Source of the DNA: Haplomitrium mnioides
Lineage: Eukaryota > Marchantiophyta > Haplomitriopsida > Calobryales
Direction: 5' to 3'
Length of the DNA stretch: 32,323 nucleotides
Assembly: GCA_049999725.1 (NCBI GenBank)
Contig: JBNGIS010035370.1
Span: forward strand, 1-32,323
The notes under the pieces: model-generated
Database searches by the model: none
The model's input: the letters and a program-made list of their open reading frames with translations, nothing else
Told to the model about the DNA's origin: nothing
Shown: positions 1 to 9,581 of the stretch, one piece after another
Position numbering within the stretch: position 1 is the first letter of the stretch
Layout: every line of letters starts with the position of its first letter
Position numbers and translations under genes: made by a program

Positions 1-270
1 GGTTTTGTCACTCGTCAACTCCTCCCTGATAATCTTGTCCTCTCGGGTTTCTACTTTTGGTTTTATCACTCGTCAGTTCCTTCCTGATCATCTTTTCTTC
101 TCGGATTTTTACGTTGGTTTTGTCACTCGTCAGCTCCTCCCTGATAATCTGTTCTTCTCGGGTTTCTACTTTTGGTTTTGTCCTTGTCAGTTCCTCCCTG
201 ATAATCTTTTCCTCTCGGTTTTCTACCTTTGGTTTTGTCACTCTGCAGTTCCTCCCTGACAATCTTTTTT
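1..270. repeat. Minisatellite, about 58-bp unit, 4.7 copies
   Basis: Five imperfect units begin at 1, 59, 116, 174 and 231 (spacing 58, 57, 58, 57), each opening with a form of GGTTTTGTCACTCGTCAG and containing CCTCCCTGATAATCTTTTC. The array lies upstream of the penultimate exon of the channel gene, so it is probably intronic. On the minus strand the units read as a near-19-residue repeat containing IIREELT, but the unit length is not always a multiple of three and the frame is lost in the last unit, so I do not call a gene. The array may continue to the left of the window. Confidence 0.9.
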
Positions 271-553
271 TGAGGCTTACATAAAGACAGTTTGTTGTGA
301 AGGCTTATCTGTGCCTGCTGTCGGGCTGGTGTTTGGTTTGAGACTTAGTTGCTGTGAAGATTGCAATCTTCACAGTAACTAACTTAGTGACTGACATGAC
401 ATTTTCAAGGTTGTAGTATTTTGATATGATATTGTGTAGTGTCTAGGCTCTTCACTCTACTAATGATTTGGTGTCAAATTACTTGAGCAAATTCTTTAAG
501 CATTTGAGTGTTAAGTATAATAATTGCTTCTTCCACTATTTTTCCTCCTACAG

Positions 554-1130
554 GGCAAATGCATAAGCGACCTTCATCTAAATTATCAGCAGGGAAATAC
601 CCTTTATCTAGCAGAACTGTGACGTGCTTAACAAGTGTGGAGGCCTTTTCTCTTGAGGCAGATGCTCTGGAGTATATTGTCAACCATTACAGGCGTGTCA
701 TGCAATCACCACGAGTACAGGGTGCAATAAGGTACAGTTTTGAAACCAATACTCTCGCATGTCAATTTGTTAAAATGGGTTAAAATCTTGACCAGAAAAC
801 GTGTAGTGTGACTGACCATGAAAATAGATTGGCATTCCTTACCTAAACATGAGGAACAATTCCTAAAAGCAGAAATAGTCCACCTGCTGGTTCATCGATA
901 GAGGAGCTCCTTCATCAAACTGACTGGATTGGAAATTGACCAGATACCTGTCTCTTCACTGGAGATCTTCAGCGGCAACTCAAATTCAGAAAGCGTGGAA
1001 ACATCGACAGGCTAGGTTGACTGCACAGAAATTGAGGGTCCAACAATCTGGATTGTGCAAACAAAAGTCTCAACCTCAACTAAGTAGCCAACGGCTGGCA
1101 GTGATTTCACTCCCAAGAAATGTCAATTGA
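554..1130 (+). CDS. Cyclic nucleotide-gated channel, CNGC19/20-like, C-terminal exons only (partial)
   Basis: Only the last two coding exons of a plant cyclic-nucleotide-gated cation channel are present. Exon 1 (554-731) follows a CTACAG acceptor, has a split first codon and encodes the end of the cyclic-nucleotide-binding domain with LSSRTVTCLTSVEAFSL and SPRVQGAIR. The intron 732-943 (GTACAG...CCAG) rejoins an Arg codon exactly. Exon 2 (944-1130) gives YLSLHWRSSAATQIQKAW, the IQ calmodulin-binding segment, then a basic tail ending in PRNVN and TGA. The RVQGAIRY and HWR..AA.QIQ.AW pattern resembles group IVa channels (CNGC19/20). These proteins sit in the plasma or vacuolar membrane and conduct Ca2+ or K+; calmodulin binds the IQ segment. 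The channel pore and the rest of the binding domain lie to the left of the window. An AATAAA at 1317-1322 is a possible poly(A) signal. The family call is firm; the subgroup is by motif recall. Confidence 0.88.
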
Positions 1131-1657
1131 TGGTTTTTGGATGCCAAGAAAAGGAAATTGAAGCAGAAAACCTATTCTTTCCTTCCACGAGTAAGCATGG
1201 GTTTAGGGAGATTGGTAGTTTCAATCATATTGTGAGGAAGAAGTTTTGACTATTTTTTACATCAGGCTGCTGGTTAAGAAAAGAAATTGTAATGGTGAAA
1301 ATTACCACCTGCTGTAAATAAAAGAAATCGGTGATAGTTTTTCTAGAAAGTCAGAAACAGCATCCAAGCATCGACATATCTCTGAAAATATGTCACCATA
1401 TGTAACACGATTTAAGATGAGCATCGTTAAAATGGGAAGCTCATTAACATTGAGCATGAAAAGGGAGTTCGCAAAGCTTCATCTTTTTTCCACCGGTAAC
1501 AGAAATTACATCACGATCTTATCAATTTTGTGTCATTTCTACATCCTGAAATTTCCCTACAAGTGGGATAAAAAACTGACAAACACCATAATGTTCATGC
1601 CGCAGGCAATGTACAATGTACCACAAGGAGGTTGGTACATCTTAAACCTACATCAAT
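1131..1657. other. Convergent 3' intergenic region
   Basis: This is the region between the stop of the channel gene (+) and the stop of the pseudouridine synthase (-), so it should hold both 3' UTRs. I see an AATAAA at 1317-1322 on the + strand and no convincing coding. A 108-codon open frame at 1390-1716 (+) runs antisense over the last synthase exon and shows no family motif. Confidence 0.6.
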
Positions 1658-4600
1658 TCAGAATTCCCTCAAGCCTTGTAAAATCTCTTCAAAATCTTCT
1701 GGTGGACCTCTTATGAATGTCTGCTGCACATTTGTCCAAGGATGCATAAACCTGCTCCACATTCGTAACGAAATACTGTAAGAATCTTAGGAATGCACTT
1801 TCATAAACAATCTTTCACAGAACTCTGGTCGCAGAGGCGGTGGTAAATCTTAGGTGCATATTATTCTTGCTATTAACAATGCATGGGCATTTTCCAGCAA
1901 CAAGGTTTATTTGATCACATAGCTACCATTCATCAAGTTTGGAAGTTACGGTGTATGGAGAACTATCTTGCACACCAAACAGCCTTGCATGAAAAGCAGG
2001 CAAAAATACTAGCTCACTCCCATACAAATGCTTCAGAATTTGCGATGCAATGTGCATAATGTAGCTATGATGTGGGGAGTAAAACTAACCACAAAAACAA
2101 ATAGGCACAAGTTGCAATAGTCTAGAAAAACATCCACATCAACTGCACAACTAATTGAGTGCACCCTTCACAATGTCATGTGAAACAGAACGTTTCAGAC
2201 TAATCAGTAAAATGTATAATACTGCATAATGCTACCTCAAGTGAGTTGAGATTTGTACCCAAGTGTGACAGCATGGAGGCATGGGCGCTCTATCTGAGTA
2301 ACCAGCTGTTGAGCAGAAACATGCTTGCTGGCTGGAAGATGTGGTAACATCCGTGCAACTGCAGCCCCTGGAGTTCCTCCATACACATCATCACCCAACA
2401 ACGGAAAGTCCATGTGTTGTGCATGCACTCTAATCTGAAACAGTGCACAGGATCATCAGCAGCAAAAGCTAACAGACACAGGACCACTGCTGTTATGAGT
2501 GAATCCATGAGTGGATAATTAATTTTATTATGACCTTTCAAAGCCCAATGGGCTTATTGGATGAGCAGAGAAGTACTCGTTCGATACAAAGGTCCACATT
2601 TCAGGGCACTTTATAAAACTAAAACTAACTGTGTATTAAGTTTCAGGCCTTAAAAAATCCATCTATGAGCGACTTCAAATTTCATTTTAAAGTCCCAAAC
2701 ATCATAAGGCAACAGATATTGGAGTACAACAGAAAGCAAAAGAAGAAACAAACTAGAATGCCGTAAGCAATAAGCAAAAGATCAAAGAGTGACAGAATGG
2801 GCAAGTCTATGCAGTGACTGCAAACAACCTTCATGCTCCTGTGGGGTAATGAGTTACCAGCAGTCCTGCGTGGTAATGCCATGAGGGTGTTTGGAGACTG
2901 TTACTCTACAGGTCGGAAAGCTTCAATTTCTGTAGGGGAGATAGAGAGGAAGATTTACATCCATCTGGTGTATGGTGCACTTACAGCAAGTACCAACTGC
3001 TATAACTGCCCTGATTGTGATTCATTTGTGTTTCCCTGTCGAGGGTATCATGCTCTCTCAAACAGCTGGCAATGACCGAAGTCAAAAGCAGTAATCAAGG
3101 AGAGTGTGACAGAACAGGTTCAAGGGGAAAGAGTGTTGAGGTTCGAAGGTGTTACACAAGAAGCGTGGCGATAGAGACAGTCTTCTCCATGGTGTTTTTA
3201 CAAATTAATACCACTACCTGGATGGACATGTGGTGACTGAAATAGAATCAAGTAAAACTAAAATTGTATCTTTTGAAGTCACCAATGGCAAATGTGCAGA
3301 TTGTCACTGCTATAAAGAGTACAGATTGGATGAAAGCTCAAAATGAAGAGAAAAGAGAAAGGATTCTTGAAGCCTGTGACAGAACATGGAGTGCAAACAT
3401 TTTCTCTGTATCCAGGATGAAGACACAGTTTACTGGAATTTAGATGTTGGTAATAATCTGGACTGAGGGTACTGGGTTACTTATGATTTCTAGGCTAGAT
3501 CCTGAAAGGGATTGATAGGTTGATGGTTTTTGCTGCTCGGCCTAATTGTTGGCAGCAGTTCTTCTTTGATGCAGCAAAGTAAATAAAGATGTTTGCTTTC
3601 TGTCAAAAATAAATAAATATAAAGAATACAGCATTGTCAATAAGTACTGATATGTGTCTAGGTTGTCTAGATGTCTGTCAAACTGTGGCAAGTGCTGATG
3701 TGGTTTTTTTTAACCATCATCTTTGTCATGACTATATGCTTTACTCTCGCAGTGCTAGATTGTTTTTCCTGGTAGTATTGACCTATTTAGCTTGCTTCTT
3801 GATTAGGACATTCTCTGTCCAATTTTATCCAGGTCACTCTTTCCTGCAATTGTGTGCTTTTTCATATTTATTTATTGAACTGTTTATTTCTGTTCTTCTA
3901 TTCAATTAAATTATATTCTTAAGAGATAGTTTTTAGATATTAGATAGCATTTTCTATAATCAATTCAACAGGGAGCCCGGGACGTTGACAACCTTTCACC
4001 TGAATATGCTCGCATATTGTTATCTGCATAATCATTCCACACTCACCAAAGGGTATCCTGAACTCAACACAGCAACACACCCTTAACCAATACTACACCA
4101 TGGTAGAAAATTGTGGCAGCTTGCCAGTGCTACACATGGTATGGCTGATTGGTCTGAAACTGTGTCTGACACCACTTGTGATGGCTGTACTCTACGAATT
4201 GGGTAGTTGTTATGTGTGTAGAATTTTCCTAGACTATTGCAACTTACGTTTATTTGTTATTGTGGTTAGTTTATTTCTTGACATCTCCATGGTTATAATA
4301 CACCATGGTAGAAACCTCAATAAGGGGATAACCATGAAACATAACTGACAAATTTCAGTTTAGGAATTTGCATTACATATGTACTGAGCCATTACACTAC
4401 CTGGTGAGTGCGCCCTGTCTCTAGCTTCCATTCCACAAGCGCAGAGCCACCTTGAGCTAATACTTCAAGCACTCGATATCTGCCGCCGGGAATTGGTACG
4501 GCACAGTTAGTGAAAACATGATAAGCAACGACCCATTACTTCCAAAAATCATATTTCTCCCAACTCTGACATATATGACAACCCAAACCTGGCATCATCA

Positions 4601-7017
4601 TGGTAACCTGAGTAACACAGGCAAGCAATGATACAGTTTCCAAGGATGAGTATTGATCACTCACATATGCCACAAAACAGAGGCAGGACATTCAGAAATG
4701 AATCACCTACTAGCTGCAGAACGTGCTTGAGAATTTGATGACGAGGAGGAAATGACTGCCATTCGCTTTCTATCGCGTGGATCCCGCCCAATAGGAGCAT
4801 CCACCCGAGCAGCTGGAAGAGGGGGTACCCCACATGTCAGACTAAGATAGGACCTTTGCACCGTTCGAGCATGGAACTGTTTACACAGGTGGTCATGTGT
4901 GTAGTCATCCTAACAGATTGCAACAGAAGTCACCCCAAATTAATCTCTGCACATAGCCATGAAGACGTGGAGAGTAAAACAAACCACACAATCATACTGT
5001 GTCACCAAATGGAGCTTGCAATAGTCTAGGAAAAAACACACATCAGAACTACTGTACTGGAGAGTGCAGCCTTCACACTGTGGTGTCAGTTTCAAAGTTT
5101 CAGAGCAATCAGCCTCTCACCATGTGCACCCTCCCATCACATGTGGCAACAACAACTTCTGCAGGTCTAGATCATGCACAATACAATATTCTGATAGTGG
5201 AGTACATGATGTGATTCTTTGTACACAGTTTCTGCCACTCTGGAAGGAATGGGAAAACACAGTCACACTGTCGCCTAGCACTCCACCAAGAATCCAAAAA
5301 AAATTCAAAAAATTGCCCACCAATCTCCAGCATCAACTTGTGGCATCATCCATTTCCCTCTAATTTTCTCTTGTGCAAATTTATCAGTGCACGGTCTCAT
5401 GAAAACTCATTATCTTTCACTTTTCATGTGAAAACAAGAAGCCAGACCATTAGTTGCTAGCATAGAGAGTACAGTGTCTGACCTAAAGGCACACAGTACA
5501 AGTGCCAGTGATCCTTGACAACAAGCAGAAGAAAACATCTTGCAGGTTGCCATCTGCAGCAAAATTCTATAGAGGACACACCGCCATCACAGCAGAGAGT
5601 GCCAACGCCATACACAAAACAGTACAAGTTTTAAAACAGCAATATAACCTGTTTACTACACATATTACTAAGAGATTGATCCAAACAACAATAAGCAAAC
5701 GATTACCTTGGCCACCACAAGTAGCCCACTGGTCCCTTTGTCCAGTCTATGTACAATTCCAGGTCGAATAACTGGTGCTGGCCCGTGCCAGCAGAAATCA
5801 TCCTCGGGCACAATAATGTGTTCATCATCGTCAAGGAATTCCTTCTCTGGATCATTTGACAACTTCTCCTCTTGTTGACTCAGGAGGCCCTTCTGAGACC
5901 ATCTATCCTTTTGAATTGCAGGAACCCCACAATGGTGCAGCAAAGCATTCACAAGTGTTCCTGTAGAATGGCCCGGGGCTGGATGTACCACCTGCGTTTC
6001 AGCATGGGAGAGCAAGAATTGTCAACAGTTGAGGGATACTACAACACACAGGGACACAATGCTTATTGAATCACACTCATTTTTTGAGTACCTAAACTTA
6101 TGCTTATTCCAAATGAGAGCTTCAGATTTTAGTGCAATTGACTTTACTTTACTTATCAAGGCTGTAGTAAGCCTTCAGCTTGCAACCAATTTCATAGCTT
6201 TTTATACATCGAGCTTTATGCCGAGGGTTACCTAAATCCTCTCATGTATGGACTAAGGCCTGCTTTTCAAGCACGAAGTTTTCCACAGACAGACACAAGG
6301 ATATGATGGTCACTACACTCACCACATGTGCAGGTTTGTTAATCACCAACAAATATTCGTCCTCAAATACGACATCCAAACATATGTCTTCTGGTTGGGC
6401 TTCCATTGGAACAGGTGAAACCAATGTGCAGAGGACGTAATCTCCAGCTTTCACAGTATGGGACATCTGTTTATTCAGATGTACAAAAATAATGAATCAA
6501 CATGCCTGCAAGAGAAACTTCCAAGAGAGATCTCAAAACATGAAATGCCTCAAACGCACTTCAAAGAGGATCAGGAGCATCCTTCAGCAGTGACAGATGA
6601 GCGAAATTATCAAGGTGCAGGTAAAGAACGTAGAAACACCTTACTGATTGGCTGGCCGTTTACCACAATCTTTCCGAGTCGAATGCTACTCTGCACGCGC
6701 ACTCTGCTTACTCGCGGGAGCTGACTGGTAAGCCATTGATCCAAGCGCATTTTTGTGACTCCACCTTCAACTAAACCGTCAAAGTGCAGCCTCTGTTTCT
6801 CATTTTCAAGCAAAAACAACCCCTTATGTTCCTTGTTCTCCGAGTGTGCAGAAGCGTAGGAGCAAAGACGGCGAGAAACTTGCAATGGAGAGCGGATCAC
6901 ACCGAAAGATGCCATCCAACATGTGTGGTCTCGAATGGGGCTGCGATGAAAGAACCGTAGGACAGTAAGCCCTGAAAGCCCCCACTGAATCATCGCAAAA
7001 ACTGCGCATGCCGTCAT
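1658..7017 (-). CDS. RluA-family RNA pseudouridine synthase with S4 domain, organelle-targeted (7 exons, complete)
   Basis: The enzyme isomerises uridine to pseudouridine in RNA. Minus-strand exons: 7017-6640, 6466-6323, 5991-5707, 4909-4707, 4479-4401, 2434-2259, 1751-1658. All junctions are GT-AG and in phase, giving 452 aa. Residues 1 to about 85 are Ser/Arg-rich with few acids, like a chloroplast or mitochondrial presequence. The S4 RNA-binding domain spans about 90-126 (MRLDQWLTSQLPR to VVNGQPISK), followed by SHTVKAGD. The catalytic motif HRLDKGTSGLLVVAK is at 255-269 with Asp258 as the expected nucleophile. YLSLTCGVP and VDAPIGRDPRDRKRMAV follow, then RYRVLEVLAQGGSALVEW and GRTHQIRVHAQ (359-369). 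The end, HPWT...GPPEDFEEILQGLREF, matches the family C-terminus. The start is the first ATG after an in-frame upstream TGA. Motifs resemble plant chloroplast RNA pseudouridine synthase 2. The RNA target is unknown. Confidence 0.92.
2435..4400 (-). other. Large intron 5 of the pseudouridine synthase gene
   Basis: This intron is 1,966 bp, far longer than the others in the gene (173, 331, 797, 227 and 507 bp). Open frames of up to about 90 codons occur in it (for example 3634-3909 +) but show no family motif and I do not call them. A 15-base direct repeat ACACCATGGTAGAAA occurs at about 4096 and 4301. I see no transposon ends. Confidence 0.7.
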
Positions 7018-7685
7018 TTCCAGTAAGCTACCCAATCCATACTCCAGGAATAGCTGCTGTCAACTTCAGAACGGGTTCATACGCACGAAAACGAACCTTG
7101 ACCACAGCTCTTCGCTGTTTTGCAAGGAAATTGACTAGGGCGGGATGTGGTGACCGGGTGGCTTAGTCTCAGACGCCCATATCTACCTACAGAAGAAGGG
7201 CATCCGACTACCCTGAAAGCAAAGCAATTCAAAACTTTCAAACACACAGATATGCCGAGGTTTGCAGAGCCTGGTATAATCTTGAACAATCGAGAATTGA
7301 TGAAATCGTCACTGATGAAAAGTTAACGTGGTACCAAATATCGTTAGCGGGTCTGTGTCCGGGAGTACCCGACTAAGGTTTCGAACCGCTGTCACTCTGC
7401 GGCATCCAGCCGGTAACGTAATTGAGATTGAAGAAGGGTTGTTGACTGGCTCTACGTTGGAGATTCTCGCGTTGTGTGGAAAAGGTAGATCGCACAGTGA
7501 GTCATCAATCAAGTTTTTACTAAATGATACAGAACAGAGCTACACATTGCTCTACTTGGTGACGAATTGATTGTTGGGGTAGGATGTTCTTCAGATTGTC
7601 CAGAGGGAGATCCTACAAATTTTCATATCACAAGAATCACAAAATTTTAAATCCCATCCCTGTTGAAAGAGATGCATGCATACCA
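7018..7685. other. Spacer between GatC (3' end) and pseudouridine synthase (5' end)
   Basis: These 668 bp hold the GatC 3' UTR and the synthase 5' UTR and promoter, both minus strand. No open frame shows a recognisable motif. A stretch near 7377-7390 (GGTTTCGAACC) looks like a tRNA T-arm, but the flanking bases do not pair into a cloverleaf on either strand. Confidence 0.55.
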
Positions 7686-9213
7686 TCACTCAACGTTTTC
7701 CCTCAAGATTTTTGGAACCTTAAGGTATGGCCCTTCCAACTCCGGTGAGCTTGAGATCATCGCATCCCTGTATACAACATTAGAAATCATCGTGAATAAC
7801 ACAAAAATCACACCCATAGAGAAATCACAATCAGAAAACCTCTACACTCGATATGCATCCTCAAGATCACTAAGGAAACGATCAAGCGAAATGAGATGGA
7901 CACTGAGAGACACATGGACCTTTTTCTCCTTGTTTTGGTCTAAGAATAACGCAATTTCCATCGAAAGCTTTACAATTTCTACTTGCGCACCGCCAAAAAG
8001 TAGTCGAGGAGAAAGAAAGTATGATTGCAGAGAAGACATTGACCTTCCCCAGGACGGTGAATGGTGTTTGCAGGTACTGTATTAGGGAAGTTACATCGAC
8101 TCATCAGAGTTTGATTTTGATGTGCGCTTCCCACCATCATTCTCTGCCAGGTTTTAAGCGCTTACATTTGTACTGGAAATCTTCTGCTTGCAGAATAGTC
8201 GAGGTGACAAATTATACGGAGACAGCGATGGGCTGTCGAAGGTGTAGACAGAAGAGGTAGTGGTTGCAATCGGCGGTTCTCCCATGGTTAGTTACCTCAT
8301 CTAGAATCGCTGGGGAGGCTCCCAAGACAAGAAAGAAATTTCCACCACCTCTTAAGATGATAAACATAAGTAATTAAAGACCAACAACCTGTCTTTGAAG
8401 ACTGTTGGGATATCTGCACGCAAGGCAGTTGCACCTTCCTCTCCCCCTGTATCAACCATAACATCGAGCCTCAGTCATGCTCTGCAAATCCTCACTTTAA
8501 CCTCCTACATTTCGTGTAAAAACCTCTCCGGTGGACGAATGCAAGTTGGCCAGATTAGACATTGCTGTACAAAAGAAATGAAATTCCTAACCGTACCGAC
8601 ACGGACAGCAGGTTGAACACCATCTAAGTCAACCTCCTGGAGCTGGGCAAACCTGTGGAATTGATTCAGATCACATCAATTAGAGAACCGTCAAATTCTG
8701 CTTGACTGACGAACAGATTCTGAAGGAGCCACGTTCAGTGCTTACCAATCAACAACCTTCGCAATCGTGGGGCTGAATTCCTCTACCTTTTTCGACACAG
8801 ACCAATTGAGACCGTATGTTAGTCAAATCGTAAGAATTGCAGGAAATTTTATGAGGATTCCAAGGTCATAACCTCTGAACATATTAGTAACATTCAAAGA
8901 TTCGCAGATTCCAATGGGAGCAAAGATAAATTTTTTTGGGAATTCGAAAAGGCAGACAGTGTCTGGCAACAAGATATTATTCTCACAACATCTCCCTCCT
9001 CTTCAAATGGTGCACAACTGCATTCATTACCTCTTCCGGAGTTAGAGCCAAGCGCGCTTTCTCTGCCAGGAGAATGAGGTTGGGTGGATCCGCTTGGTGC
9101 CTTGCTCTAAATCGAAACTCTGTACGCTTGCAATATGAGGAAGAGGAGATCGTGTACGGGAACGAAGGCAAGCGAAGCACGCGAGCCTGGGATAAAAACG
9201 GAGCTACAGCCAT
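7686..9213 (-). CDS. GATC: Glutamyl-tRNA(Gln) amidotransferase subunit C, organellar (5 exons, complete)
   Basis: GatC is the small scaffold subunit of GatCAB, which converts Glu-tRNA(Gln) to Gln-tRNA(Gln) in chloroplasts and mitochondria. Minus-strand exons: 9213-9031, 8786-8746, 8652-8597, 8446-8389, 7767-7686. All introns are GT-AG, every split codon closes, and the product is 139 aa, the usual plant size with a presequence. Residues 1 to about 38 are Ser/Arg-rich and look like a transit peptide. The core starts NLILLAEKARLALTPEEVEE (roughly 42-63), then FSPTIAKVVDWFAQLQEVDL, VQPAVRVGGEEGATALRADI, FKDRDAMISSSPELEG and PYLKVPKILRENVE before TGA. LARLALTPEEV, WF.QLQ.VDL and PYLKVPK.L are family hallmarks. 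The start is the first ATG after an in-frame TAA upstream. The gene is divergent from VPS20 and lies 668 bp upstream of the pseudouridine synthase on the same strand. Confidence 0.93.
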
Positions 9214-9581
9214 CGCCTTCTGGAAAACAGGGCTTAGCCAGGACAGAAATTAGCGAGGGGCGGAGGGCAGGAGAGAGAGATGCAGAGAGCTGCGTGCTGC
9301 CGCAACGAAGGTCGGTGGAGAGAGGGAGAAGTGATATTGATATCTTGGTGAAATTAGAACGCTGCTACGTGGCACCAAATAGTGTCTGGAAGAAAAAGGA
9401 CAACCCATCCATTACAGAACTCATGGATTTCAATAGGTCCGGAAGAGAGGGATTTTCATATTCGATGCGCTTTGTGCAAACACTCATGCTGGCCAACCTA
9501 CAGATAATCTCCGTGGTGTAGACTGTTCAATTGTAGGAAGCATTTGGCACACTTTCTGGCTTTCGAGAATCCAGCAGCGTC
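9214..9581. promoter_or_regulatory. Probable shared (bidirectional) upstream region of GATC and VPS20
   Basis: Only 368 bp separate the two divergent start codons. The GATC side is rich in GA on the + strand (CT patches on the transcribed side of GATC), a pattern common in TATA-less plant promoters. I see no clear TATA box in the right place for either gene. TACGTGGC at 9366-9373 contains an ACGT core like a G-box/ABRE. That regulation is shared is inference from the spacing. Confidence 0.5.

Noticed and set aside
8-262. Minus-strand repeat protein of 84 residues
   Set aside because: It is the antisense reading of a minisatellite whose unit length is not a constant multiple of three, and it has no support outside the repeat.
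1-270. CRISPR array
   Set aside because: The units are contiguous without unique spacers, and the context is a eukaryotic nuclear genome.
3634-3909. 91-codon hydrophobic open frame inside synthase intron 5
   Set aside because: AT-rich intron sequence often gives Leu/Phe-rich frames. There is no motif, and it lies in an intron whose flanking exons join in phase.
7320-7440. Possible tRNA because of GGTTTCGAACC
   Set aside because: The bases on either side do not form a T stem, and no acceptor or anticodon arm fits on either strand.
7663-8085. 140-codon open frame on the + strand
   Set aside because: It lies antisense over the last GatC exon and the intron before it, which are well supported on the minus strand, and it shows no family motif.
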